The notes under the pieces: generated by a model
What the model was told of the DNA's origin: nothing
Seen by the model: only the letters and a program-made list of their open reading frames with translations
Database searches by the model: none
Shown: positions 25,726 to 34,246 of the stretch, piece after piece
Layout: each line of letters starts with the position of its first letter
Numbering within the stretch: the first letter of the stretch is position 1
Program-made: the position numbers and the translations under genes
Assembly (NCBI GenBank): GCA_900538385.1
Contig: UWSO01000005.1
Location: 1 to 64,000, forward strand
DNA from: an uncultured Porphyromonas sp.
GTDB taxonomy: Bacteria > Bacteroidota > Bacteroidia > Bacteroidales > Porphyromonadaceae
DNA: 64,000 nucleotides
Direction of reading: 5' to 3'

Positions 25726-27312
25726 TCAGAACTCGCTGGTGAAGTGGAAGCGGATGTGCGGAAAGTCTTGCTGTGCCATCTGCAGGATGTAGCTGCTCTC
25801 TGCTAGGTAGACGTCTCGTCCAGCGTGGTCTAGAGCCATATATTGAGCTTTGCGACGCTTGAAGTTGGCCAGTTCCTCAGCATCGTCGCTCTCGATCCAG
25901 CACGCTTTGTAGAGATGCAGTGGCTCCCAGCGACACTCGGCGCCATACTCATGGAGCAGGCGATACTGGATCACCTCAAACTGAAGTTGACCGACGGTAC
26001 CGATGATGCGTCTGCCGTTGAACTGATTGACAAAGAGCTGTGCTACGCCTTCGCCCATCAGTTGGTCGGTACCCTTGATGAGCTGCTTCTGCTTCATCGG
26101 GTCGGCATTCTCGATATACTTAAAGAACTCAGGACTAAAGCTGGGCAGTCCCTTGAAGTGAAGCATTTCGCCTGACGTGAGGGTGTCGCCGATACGAAAT
26201 AGACCAGTGTCGGGGAGTCCGACGATGTCACCGGCATAGGCGTCGTCGATGACCTCTTTCTTGTTGGCCATAAAGGCGGTAGGGGAGGAGAAGCGCACCT
26301 GCTTGTCAAGGCGTGTGTGATGGTAGTAAGCATTGCGTTCGAAGCGCCCTGAGCAGACCTTGACAAAGGCGATACAGCTACGGTGGTTGGGATCCATATT
26401 GGCGTGGATCTTGAAGACGAAGCCGGTGAAGTTCTCTTCGTAAGGACTCACCTCTCTCTCCTCGGCCTGTACGGGCTGGGGCGAGGGTGCGATACGCACG
26501 AAGGTGTCTAGTAGCTCGCGCACGCCAAAGGTATTGAGTGCCGAGCCGAAGAAGACGGGTGCCTGCTCACCGGCAAGATAAGCGTCGTGATCGAACGTGG
26601 GGTAGACGCCCTCGACCATCTCGACCTCCTCAGCGAGTCGCTCGGCAGCAGCGGCACCGATATGCTGTACGAGGTCTGGCGAGTCGAGGCTCTCGATATG
26701 GTGGAGGTCCTCGACGACATGCTGCTTATTGGGTGTAAAGAGGTTGAGCTCGTGGTCGAAGATGTTGTACACGCCCTTGAAGCGGTCGCCCATGCCTATG
26801 GGCCAAACCATCGGTGCGGTCACGACGCCGAGCTCTCGCTCTACCTCGTCGAGCAGGTCGAAGGGGTCTAGTCCCTCGCGGTCTAGCTTGTTGATGAAGA
26901 CGATGACGGGCGTGTGGCGCATACGGCATACCTCCATGAGGCGACGTGTCTGCTGCTCGACACCCTTGGCGTGGTCGATAACAATGATGACGCTATCCAC
27001 AGCGGTGAGCGTGCGGTAGGTGTCTTCGGCGAAGTCTTGGTGACCTGGGGTATCGAGGATGTTGACTTTGTAGTCCTTATAGTTGAAGCCCATGACACTG
27101 GTTGCCACGGAGATACCACGCTGACGCTCTATCTCCATAAAGTCGCTGGTAGCGCTCTTCTTGATCTTGTTGCTCTTGACGGCTCCAGCTACATGGATGG
27201 CACCTCCGTAGAGGAGGAGCTTCTCGGTGAGGGTGGTTTTACCCGCATCTGGGTGCGCTATGACGGCAAAGGTGCGACGACTACTTATTTCTTTTTCTAA
27301 AGGGGTGGACAT
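25726..27312 (-). CDS. prfC: Peptide chain release factor 3
   Basis: RF3 is a GTPase that recycles RF1/RF2 from terminated ribosomes. The start at 27312 gives 528 residues, the usual length; the longer in-frame start would run into the upstream gene. The P-loop is AHPDAGKTT near residue 18, G3 is DTPGHQDF, and the NKLDREG segment provides guanine recognition. It lies 10 bp downstream of the DegT-like gene, in the same transcription direction. Confidence 0.96.
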   Translation of the reverse strand: MSTPLEKEISSRRTFAVIAHPDAGKTTLTEKLLLYGGAIHVAGAVKSNKIKKSATSDFMEIERQRGISVATSVMGFNYKDYKVNILDTPGHQDFAEDTYRTLTAVDSVIIVIDHAKGVEQQTRRLMEVCRMRHTPVIVFINKLDREGLDPFDLLDEVERELGVVTAPMVWPIGMGDRFKGVYNIFDHELNLFTPNKQHVVEDLHHIESLDSPDLVQHIGAAAAERLAEEVEMVEGVYPTFDHDAYLAGEQAPVFFGSALNTFGVRELLDTFVRIAPSPQPVQAEEREVSPYEENFTGFVFKIHANMDPNHRSCIAFVKVCSGRFERNAYYHHTRLDKQVRFSSPTAFMANKKEVIDDAYAGDIVGLPDTGLFRIGDTLTSGEMLHFKGLPSFSPEFFKYIENADPMKQKQLIKGTDQLMGEGVAQLFVNQFNGRRIIGTVGQLQFEVIQYRLLHEYGAECRWEPLHLYKACWIESDDAEELANFKRRKAQYMALDHAGRDVYLAESSYILQMAQQDFPHIRFHFTSEF

Positions 27313-27322
27313 CGTAAGATGA

Positions 27323-28477
27323 TTAGCTATTGTACTTGTAAACGAGCTGACGGATGACCTCGACAACCTCTAAGGTGCGGGCGCCTGTCAGCGTGCTATC
27401 GTTGGGCAGGTAGAGCAGATCGGGCGCCATGCTCTGCGCTACACCGCTGACCACACTGCTGTAGGCGTGGAGTGCGGGGAGCTCGCTGAGACTCTCTAGT
27501 GGCGGTAGGAGCGGAACGAACTGCTCCTCCTGCAGGGCTCGCCCGAGCTCGTGACGAGAGAAGTGAAGCATCGTGGGCTCGATATGTATCGGCTGACTAC
27601 TGTAATTAGGACGATAGCTGTGCGGTGCGTCTTCGGGCCAGCTGAGATAGCGGAGACCGAAGGCTTGCGTGAGGTACTTGCGGTAGAGCTTAGCCATAAG
27701 ACGCTTTTTCTCTATGACCTCTTTGAGTTGCGCTAGCTGAGGAAGTAAGACAGCTGCCTGCAGAGGCGCTAGCGGATAGGGACGTAGCCAGGCTTCGATG
27801 GAGAGCTTCTCCTGAGCACTCCAACTGTGATAAGGTGCGTCGAGTGAGAGGCTGCGATTTTCGGACCAACTGAGTGCGCCAGCTGTGCCAGCCTGTATGA
27901 TTTCGCCCGTGGAGAAGGAGAAGAAGGAGAGCTGCCCCCAGCTGCCACACGCTCGCTCATCGATAGAACTCCCAAGCGCCTGCGAGCAGTCCTCGATGAT
28001 GGTCATATTATATCGTTGCGCCACTTCGCAGAGGAGCTCCATATTGGCAGGGATGCCGTGAGCGTGCGCCACGATGATGGCGCGGGGTAGGGGAGTGCCC
28101 GCATTGGTCATGCGCTCGAGATGCTTGCCGAGGAGGAGCGGGTCCATCGCCATATTGAAGGAGGTGACCTCGACAAAGATCGGACGCAGTCGCATCGCGA
28201 GCAAACAGTCGACATACTCCTTGCGCCAGTAAGCGGGTACGAAAAGAGACTCACCCTCTCGCAACTGCAACATGCGCAGTGCGGCGGTAAGTGCTACTTG
28301 TGGCGAAGAGGTCAGATGGATCGTGCGCTCGACACCCAACAAACGGCGCAATGCCTGCTCAAATCCCGTACAAAGTCCCGCGTCGGTCAGAAAATCGTCA
28401 GGAATTTGCGCTTTGATGACCTCTTGTGAGGGGTAAACGCCTTGATATTTAAGTTGTTCTATCGATATTGGAGGCAT
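27323..28477 (-). CDS. DegT/DnrJ/EryC1/StrS-family protein, catalytic lysine apparently replaced
   Basis: This 384-residue protein has the sugar-aminotransferase-like fold type I layout. The cofactor-pocket aspartate and glutamine are kept (Asp163 and Gln166 in IIEDCSQALGS). The lysine that forms the PLP Schiff base in the usual S-F-x-x-x-K-x-x-T-T-G-E-G-G segment aligns with Glu192 in FFSFSTGEIIQAGTAGA. With Glu there the enzyme cannot make the normal internal aldimine; it could be a non-aminotransferase relative or a regulatory protein. No nucleotide-sugar genes are next to it. The alignment is by eye. Confidence 0.75.
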   Translation of the reverse strand: MPPISIEQLKYQGVYPSQEVIKAQIPDDFLTDAGLCTGFEQALRRLLGVERTIHLTSSPQVALTAALRMLQLREGESLFVPAYWRKEYVDCLLAMRLRPIFVEVTSFNMAMDPLLLGKHLERMTNAGTPLPRAIIVAHAHGIPANMELLCEVAQRYNMTIIEDCSQALGSSIDERACGSWGQLSFFSFSTGEIIQAGTAGALSWSENRSLSLDAPYHSWSAQEKLSIEAWLRPYPLAPLQAAVLLPQLAQLKEVIEKKRLMAKLYRKYLTQAFGLRYLSWPEDAPHSYRPNYSSQPIHIEPTMLHFSRHELGRALQEEQFVPLLPPLESLSELPALHAYSSVVSGVAQSMAPDLLYLPNDSTLTGARTLEVVEVIRQLVYKYNS

Positions 28478-28561
28478 CTTCTATAGTTCCTCGTTTTGGC
28501 TAGTTTCGGGCCGTTTGGCTCTTTTGTTGCTCTCTTTAGCTTTGCGTTGAGGAGATTTGGC

Positions 28562-28613
28562 AAAAAGCTATGCCCCTCTCCACTTTCATCGGTGTGGCGG
28601 GGCATAGCTTTTT
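28562..28613 (-). terminator. Bidirectional terminator after deoC
   Basis: A perfect 15-bp stem, AAAAAGCTATGCCCC / GGGGCATAGCTTTTT, has a 22-nt loop. It lies 11 bp past the deoC stop on the minus strand. Confidence 0.85.
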
Positions 28614-28623
28614 AAGTTGTCTC

Positions 28624-29490
28624 TTATCCCTCGATCGCCTTGAGGAGATTCTTGCCAAGACTGCTAGCACCTAGACGGAAGAGCTCAGGGGTGAGCCACT
28701 CCTCGCCAAGGATCTCCTTGACGATGCAGTAATACTTGACCACGTCCTCTGGCGTGCGGACACCACCGCTAGCCTTGAAACCTCGACGTTCGCCGTGCAA
28801 CTCGTAATACTTGCGCAGCGTCTGACACATAACGTAAGCAGCCTCGAGTGAAGCACCTGGATACTCCTTGCCTGTAGAGGTCTTGATGAAGTCTGCGCCT
28901 GAGTAAAGCGACAGGATCGATGCGATCTGTATCTGACGTGGGTCAGCGAGCAGACCTGACTCGATGATCACCTTGAGGTGCGCTCCACGAGCTGCGTCCT
29001 TGAGCTCCTCGATCTCGGTGCATACGCCGTCGTAGTCCTCTGAGAGGAAGCGGTTTAGGTTGAGGACGACGTCTACTTCGTTGGCTCCTTCGGCGACAGC
29101 CATAGAGACCTCAGCGACTTTGATCTCTGGGAATGTTTGGCTAGCGGGAAAGCCTGCAGCTACCGAAGCGATGCGTACATCGGGACAGGTGAGCGTAGCC
29201 TTGACCGTAGGCACCAGAGCGGGATAGACGCAGATGGCGGCTACGTTGGGGATGTCGGGATGATTGGTCTCGAAGTCGTTGACGCCAGCGACCATCTTGG
29301 TGACGCTCTCGTCTGTATCGCCTCCCATCAGTGTGGTTAGGTCGATACAGCTGTAGAGTAGCTTGAGGACCTCTGGAGTGTAGCACTCCTTATAGTGCTT
29401 GTCGACGATTTCTTGTACCTTGGCGGTTACATCTCCCTCGATAGGTTCGTAGAGCGAGATCGCTTTATGGTATTTGTCTATCTGATGCAT
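28624..29490 (-). CDS. deoC: Deoxyribose-phosphate aldolase
   Basis: DeoC cleaves 2-deoxyribose 5-phosphate to glyceraldehyde 3-phosphate and acetaldehyde in deoxynucleoside catabolism. The 288-residue protein shows the class I aldolase signs: EVDVVLNL near 138, LKVIIESGLL near 172 and the Schiff-base lysine segment FIKTSTGK near 207, followed by ASGGVRT. It is somewhat longer than the short bacterial form, matching the longer subgroup. It lies 24 bp behind the MazG-like gene and ends at a strong terminator. Confidence 0.95.
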   Translation of the reverse strand: MHQIDKYHKAISLYEPIEGDVTAKVQEIVDKHYKECYTPEVLKLLYSCIDLTTLMGGDTDESVTKMVAGVNDFETNHPDIPNVAAICVYPALVPTVKATLTCPDVRIASVAAGFPASQTFPEIKVAEVSMAVAEGANEVDVVLNLNRFLSEDYDGVCTEIEELKDAARGAHLKVIIESGLLADPRQIQIASILSLYSGADFIKTSTGKEYPGASLEAAYVMCQTLRKYYELHGERRGFKASGGVRTPEDVVKYYCIVKEILGEEWLTPELFRLGASSLGKNLLKAIEG

Positions 29491-29514
29491 CAGTTTCTAT
29501 TGTTTGAAGGTTTA

Positions 29515-29889
29515 TTATTCTGTTGTATCTGCTTGCTTAGAGCGTAGCTTGTCGTTGTTTAGATGTCGAGTTGCGTCGCGCTTTGTTTTCTTCTGAAGGT
29601 TCTTCTCGAGCGCTTCCTGTAGGTTGACTCCGCACTGGTTGGCGATGCAGGTGAGCACCCAGAGCAGGTCGGCCAGCTCGTCCGCAAGATCGAGATGATC
29701 GGACGCTTTGGCACTCTGCTCACCATAGAGCCGTGCCATAACGCGTGCCACCTCGCCCGTCTCCTCCGTGAGGATCGCCATATTGGTCAGCGGGTCAAAG
29801 TAGCGCACTCCGTAGGTGCGTATCCACTCATCGACCAGCTGCTGAAGCTCGTCTAGCGTCGTCTCTTTTACTTTGCTAGTAGCGTCCAT
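29515..29889 (-). CDS. MazG-like nucleotide pyrophosphohydrolase
   Basis: This 124-residue all-alpha NTP-PPase has the EExxE...ExxD metal-binding pattern: EETGEVARVMARLYGE at about 41 and LADELADLLWVL at about 69. Such proteins remove pyrophosphate from unwanted nucleotides (house cleaning). The start codon shares one base with the stop of dtd (TAATG), so the two are translationally coupled. Confidence 0.9.
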   Translation of the reverse strand: MDATSKVKETTLDELQQLVDEWIRTYGVRYFDPLTNMAILTEETGEVARVMARLYGEQSAKASDHLDLADELADLLWVLTCIANQCGVNLQEALEKNLQKKTKRDATRHLNNDKLRSKQADTTE

Positions 29890-30341
29890 TAGAGCGTGTC
29901 GGTGTCTAGGATGATGGTCACAGGTCCGTCATTATGTATCTCTACCTGCATATCGGCTCCAAATTTACCGGTTTTAATTGAATCTGCGCTCATGATGAGA
30001 CGCATCTTGGCGACAAACTGCTCGTAGAGTGGCTCCGACACCTCACCCTTGGCGGCCTCGATATAGCTCGGACGGTTGCCTTTGCGGCAGTTTGCCATGA
30101 GCGTAAACTGGCTCACGACAAGCGTTTCGCCACCAATGTCCAGCAGCGAACGATTCATCACGCCCTCCTCATCGTCGAAGATGCGTAGCTTGCACACCTT
30201 CTGGCAGAGCTTCTCGATCTGCTCGGGACCATCTTCGTAGCCGACGCCGAGGAGTAGGACGATGCCTTGCTGGATGCTCCCAACGCAGCAGCCGTCGATC
30301 GACACAGAGGCGTGGGTGACTCGCTGTAAAAGTGCTTTCAT
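29889..30341 (-). CDS. dtd: D-aminoacyl-tRNA deacylase
   Basis: Dtd removes D-amino acids (and misloaded glycine) from tRNA. The 150-residue protein carries the SQFTL active-site motif near residue 80 and a C-terminal GPVTIILDTD segment (the usual GP cis-proline motif). It lies between uvrC (12-bp gap) and the MazG-like gene (1-bp overlap). Confidence 0.96.
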   Translation of the reverse strand: MKALLQRVTHASVSIDGCCVGSIQQGIVLLLGVGYEDGPEQIEKLCQKVCKLRIFDDEEGVMNRSLLDIGGETLVVSQFTLMANCRKGNRPSYIEAAKGEVSEPLYEQFVAKMRLIMSADSIKTGKFGADMQVEIHNDGPVTIILDTDTL

Positions 30342-30353
30342 AGTGCTTCTTCT

Positions 30354-32162
30354 CTAGGTTGTTTCTGTAGATTCGTCGGGGTGTAGGTGGTTGTAGAGCT
30401 TGTTCCCCTTGCTCGTGCCGAGGGTCGCGATCAGTTCGGCACGGCTGGCCTTGACGACACGCTGAGGCGTCTTGAAGGCTTGCAGCAAAGTCTCCTTACT
30501 ACGTGCTCCAATGCCAGGGACCTCGTCGAGGATGCTCTTCGTCTGCTGCTTCGAGCGACTATCTCTGTGGAAGGTGATGCCAAAGCGGTGTGCCTCGTCA
30601 CGTATATGACAGACCACCTTGAGCGTTTCCGACCGACGATCTAAGACCAAAGGCTCCGACTCGCCAGGACGGTAGAGCTCTTCGAAACGCTCTGCAAGAC
30701 CGAAGACGCACACTTTGTCGTAGATGTCTAGCTCTTTGAGCGTATCGCAGGCGGCATGCAGCTGTCCCTTGCCTCCGTCTATGATGATCAGGTCGGGGAG
30801 TGACTGCCCCTCGTCCAGCATACGCCGGTAGCGTCGATAGATGATCTCACGCATCGTCCGATAGTCGTCAGCCCCGACGACTGTTTTCACATGAAACTTT
30901 CGGTACTCGCTCTTCGCCGGCTTACCATTCTTAAAGACCACGCACGCAGCCACGGGATTGGTGCCCTGTATGTTTGAGTTGTCAAAGCACTCCATGTGGC
31001 GGGGTAGGCGATCGATGCCTAGATCCTTCTTCATCGTGGTGAGAAGACGCGTAGCTCGTTGCTCGGGGTTGAGCTTCTCTTGACGCTTGTAGCAGTCCCA
31101 GCGGTAGCGTGAGACGTTGAGTTGAGCCAGCTCGAGGAGTTGCTTCTTCTCGCCTCGCTGTGGCACTGTGACTCGATAGTTGTCGCTCTCCCATTCGCCA
31201 GGCTCCGCTAGGATCACCTCACGAGCTGTGCTGCCGAAGCGCTGCCTTAGTTCCTCTATCAGATAGGCTAGGAGATCGCTTCGTGAGGAGTCGACCGTCT
31301 TCTTGAAGGTTAAGTTGTGCGCTAGGACGACCGCCCCGTGGCGTACCTGCATCATACAGACGAAACCATTGACGTCGTCCTCATCGTAGGCAAAAACATC
31401 TGCCTCGCGAATGTTTGGTGCGACAACATGCTTGCCCGAGTAGCGACGTAGCGTCTCAATGTTCTGACGATGCTGCTCGGCTCGCTCGAACTCCAGACGC
31501 TCGCTCATACGATTCATCTCCTCCACCTCCTCCTCTATGAGGACGTTTATCTCTCCCTTGAGGATCCGTCGGGCTAGTTGCACCGCATGAGCGTACTCCT
31601 CGGCCGAGATCAACCCTTGACAGGGACCGCCGCACTTCTTAATATGGTATTGCAGACAAAGATCCACCCGTCGCTCCCGTACCACCTCGGGGGTCAAAGC
31701 ATAGCGACACGAACGCAGCTGAAGGACCCGATGAATTAGATCGATCACGGTGTGCGCCATCGCTACATTGGGGTAGGGACCATAATAGTCTCCTTTGCCC
31801 TCTTCCTTTCTCGTGGCGAAGATGCGTGGAAACGGCTCGCTCGTGATGACAATACGAGGGTAGGACTTGTCGTCCTTGAGCAGTATGTTGTACTTCGGCA
31901 GGTGGGTCTTGATCAGATTGTTCTCTAAGACCAAAGCCTCAGCCTCGGTATTGACTACGAAGTACTCTAGCTGGCGAATCTCACTGACCAGTCTTGTTGT
32001 CTTCGGATCTTTTGGCGAATTGTTGAAGTAGGACGAGACGCGATTGCGCAGATTCTTCGCCTTGCCCACGTAGATGATCGTCCCGTTCTTGTTGCGGTAC
32101 TGATAGCATCCTGGGTCTTGCGGGATGGTCGGGAGGATAGCTTTGATTTCGTCTCGGTTCAT
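30354..32162 (-). CDS. uvrC: Excinuclease ABC subunit C
   Basis: UvrC makes both incisions in nucleotide-excision repair. The 602-residue protein has an N-terminal GIY-YIG nuclease domain (about 14-95, seen as GCYQYRN...IIYVGKAKNLRNRV), a UVR motif around 200-235, the C-terminal RNase H-like nuclease domain with MECFDNSNIQGT, and a helix-hairpin-helix end (VPGIGARSKETLL, about 565). Full length. Confidence 0.97.
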   Translation of the reverse strand: MNRDEIKAILPTIPQDPGCYQYRNKNGTIIYVGKAKNLRNRVSSYFNNSPKDPKTTRLVSEIRQLEYFVVNTEAEALVLENNLIKTHLPKYNILLKDDKSYPRIVITSEPFPRIFATRKEEGKGDYYGPYPNVAMAHTVIDLIHRVLQLRSCRYALTPEVVRERRVDLCLQYHIKKCGGPCQGLISAEEYAHAVQLARRILKGEINVLIEEEVEEMNRMSERLEFERAEQHRQNIETLRRYSGKHVVAPNIREADVFAYDEDDVNGFVCMMQVRHGAVVLAHNLTFKKTVDSSRSDLLAYLIEELRQRFGSTAREVILAEPGEWESDNYRVTVPQRGEKKQLLELAQLNVSRYRWDCYKRQEKLNPEQRATRLLTTMKKDLGIDRLPRHMECFDNSNIQGTNPVAACVVFKNGKPAKSEYRKFHVKTVVGADDYRTMREIIYRRYRRMLDEGQSLPDLIIIDGGKGQLHAACDTLKELDIYDKVCVFGLAERFEELYRPGESEPLVLDRRSETLKVVCHIRDEAHRFGITFHRDSRSKQQTKSILDEVPGIGARSKETLLQAFKTPQRVVKASRAELIATLGTSKGNKLYNHLHPDESTETT

Positions 32163-32168
32163 TTTGAT

Positions 32169-32184
32169 TGTTTCACGTGAAACG
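32169..32184. promoter_or_regulatory. parS-like ParB-binding site
   Basis: TGTTTCACGTGAAACG matches the bacterial parS consensus TGTTTCACGTGAAACA at 15 of 16 positions, with a complete central palindrome. It lies in the 27-bp gap between mnmG and uvrC. parS sites cluster around chromosome origins, which hints that this window is origin-proximal. Confidence 0.8.
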
Positions 32185-32189
32185 GTGAG

Positions 32190-34067
32190 CTATCGTCCCA
32201 GTAGTACTAGGAGTATGTTGATGTCGCTCGGGGAGATGCCTGGGATGCGTGCGGCCTGAGCAATGGTGGCGGGACGAATGCGAGAGAGCTTCTCGCGAGC
32301 TTCTATGGGGAGGGCGGTGATCTGCTGGTAGTCGAACTTGTCGCCTAGCGTTAGCGACTCGAGGCGGTGAAGTTTCTGAGCTGCTTGCTCCTCTCGCTCG
32401 ATGTAGCCCCGATATTTGATGGCGGTCTCGGTGCGGGTGAGGATTTCCTCGTCGCTACCGATCAAATCTGTCACCTGCGTGGCGAAGTCGTCTAGCTGGG
32501 CGATCAAACCAGTGAGCGAAACGTGCGGACGAAGGAGTAAGGAGGTTAGCTTAGTGCCGAAGTCTAGTGGCTTCTCGCCTAGACTGGCAAGGTAGTCGTT
32601 AACCGCTTCAGGCTTAACGGAGTAGTTGGCGCAGAGACTGTCTAGAGCTGCGATGCCATTTTTGATCTGCTCGAGGCGGCTCAGTCGCTCTGCAGTCGCT
32701 AGTCCTAGCTGCTCCGCATAGGGCGTCAGGCGCAGGTCGGCATTGTCCTGGCGCAGGAGTATACGGTACTCAGCGCGTGAGGTAAACATACGATATGGCT
32801 CGTCGACCCCCTTGGTTACGAGGTCGTCAATGAGGACGCCTATGTAGGCTTCGTCTCGTCTTAGGACGAGCGGAGCCTTTTTTTGTAGAGCTAGGGCAGC
32901 ATTGATCCCTGCGAGGAGACCTTGTCCAGCTGCCTCCTCGTAGCCGGTGGTGCCGTTCACCTGACCAGCTAGGTAAAGGCCAGGGACCAGCTTACTCTCC
33001 AGCGTGTGGTGCAGATCGCGAGGGTCAAAGAAGTCGTACTCGATCGCATAGCCCGGGCGGTAGAGCTGCACATCTCGCAGTGCGGGGATCGTCTGCAAAG
33101 CTCTGATCTGCGTATCGATAGGGAGCGACGAACTAAAGCCATTGAGGTAGTACTCGTTCGTCTCCTCACCCTCAGGCTCGAGAAAGAGCTGATGGCGGGT
33201 GCGGTCGGCAAAGTTGACGATCTTCGTCTCTATGCTGGGGCAGTAGCGCGGCCCAATGCTCTGTATCTGACCATTATAGAGTGGCGAGTCGCTGAGCGAA
33301 GCGCGGAGTATGTCGTGGCAAGCTTCGTTGGTATAGAGGATATAGCAAGAGCGTTGTCGTAGATGACTCCGCTGCATCGGGAGGAAGCTAAAGCGTCCCG
33401 CCTCGTCGTCACCTGGTTGCTCCTCTACAAGGGACCAGTCTACGGAACGTCCATCGATGCGGGCGGGGGTACCCGTCTTCATACGATCTGCGTGATGCCC
33501 CGCAGCTACGAGGCACTCTGTGATACCGTGGCTAGCCGGCTCCGAGATGCGTCCGCCAGGGATCATCGTCTTACCGAAGTGCATCAGCCCCCCGAGGAAA
33601 GTTCCAGCCGTGAGAATCACCTTTGCCGCTGTAAAGGTCATGCCCAACTGCGTCACTACCAGATGTTTGCCATCTTCGGCGCCAAACTTTATATCTACGA
33701 CGAAGTCTTGCCAAAGATCCAACCCGTCCGTCCTATCCAGTTGTCCTCTCCATAGCTCCATAAAACGCATCCGGTCTAGCTGGGCCCGCGGGCTCCACAT
33801 GGCAGGACCCTTACTTCGGTTGAGCATACGCCACTGTATCGTAGCGGCGTCAGACATTTGTCCCGTGTAGCCACCGAGCGCATCTATCTCTCTCACTATC
33901 TGTCCCTTGGCAATGCCACCCATGGCGGGATTGCAGCTCAGCTGCGCCACTTTGTTCATATCCCCCGTGACGAGGAGCGTCGAGGCACCCATGCGCGCAG
34001 TAGCGCACGCCGCCTCGCAGCCAGCATGCCCTGCACCAATTACGATAATGTCAAAGTGAGTCTTCAT
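32190..34067 (-). CDS. mnmG: tRNA uridine-5-carboxymethylaminomethyl modification enzyme MnmG (GidA)
   Basis: MnmG with MnmE makes cmnm5U34 in tRNAs, using FAD. The start at 34067 gives 625 residues with the dinucleotide-binding GAGHAGCEAA at about residue 10; 13 further codons upstream are less likely. Family signatures are GGIAKGQIVREIDALGG, AGTFLGG, GRISEPASHG and the C-terminal RYxGYIxRE-like segment. Its promoter has a -7 box at 34108-34115 within a sequence shared with cobCU at 62925. Together with uvrC, dtd, mazG and deoC it forms a minus-strand housekeeping run. Confidence 0.97.
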   Translation of the reverse strand: MKTHFDIIVIGAGHAGCEAACATARMGASTLLVTGDMNKVAQLSCNPAMGGIAKGQIVREIDALGGYTGQMSDAATIQWRMLNRSKGPAMWSPRAQLDRMRFMELWRGQLDRTDGLDLWQDFVVDIKFGAEDGKHLVVTQLGMTFTAAKVILTAGTFLGGLMHFGKTMIPGGRISEPASHGITECLVAAGHHADRMKTGTPARIDGRSVDWSLVEEQPGDDEAGRFSFLPMQRSHLRQRSCYILYTNEACHDILRASLSDSPLYNGQIQSIGPRYCPSIETKIVNFADRTRHQLFLEPEGEETNEYYLNGFSSSLPIDTQIRALQTIPALRDVQLYRPGYAIEYDFFDPRDLHHTLESKLVPGLYLAGQVNGTTGYEEAAGQGLLAGINAALALQKKAPLVLRRDEAYIGVLIDDLVTKGVDEPYRMFTSRAEYRILLRQDNADLRLTPYAEQLGLATAERLSRLEQIKNGIAALDSLCANYSVKPEAVNDYLASLGEKPLDFGTKLTSLLLRPHVSLTGLIAQLDDFATQVTDLIGSDEEILTRTETAIKYRGYIEREEQAAQKLHRLESLTLGDKFDYQQITALPIEAREKLSRIRPATIAQAARIPGISPSDINILLVLLGR

Positions 34068-34098
34068 TGTAGATCCGTAGCCTCGGCTGACCTGTATC

Positions 34099-34132
34099 AG
34101 CCTCATGCAAAGGTACGAATTTAGAGGTTAGA
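34099..34132 (-). promoter_or_regulatory. mnmG promoter, shared 34-bp promoter module
   Basis: On the minus strand this reads TCTAACCTCTAAATTCG followed by TACCTTTGCATGAGGCT (-7 box TACCTTTG at 34108-34115). The same sequence with one extra C precedes cobCU (62925-62959). TTAGAGG-type repeats continue upstream to about 34162. Confidence 0.75.
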
Positions 34133-34162
34133 CCTTAGAGATTAGAGGTTAGAGATTTAGAG
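34121..34162. repeat. TTAGAGG-type short tandem repeat
   Basis: TTAGAGGTTAGACCTTAG is followed by AGATTAGAGGTTAGAGATTT and AGAGG, adjoining and partly forming the mnmG promoter. Confidence 0.65.
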
Positions 34163-34199
34163 GTGCTGGCTGGTGAGGGGGAGTCACGCATCATTTTCG

Positions 34200-34207
34200 T
34201 AAGTTTG
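34200..34207 (+). promoter_or_regulatory. -7 box of fucosidase gene
   Basis: TAAGTTTG lies 39 bp before the ATG at 34247. Confidence 0.5.
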
Positions 34208-34246
34208 CGGTGTCTATCGATTGGAACAAGTAACAAATAACAAACT

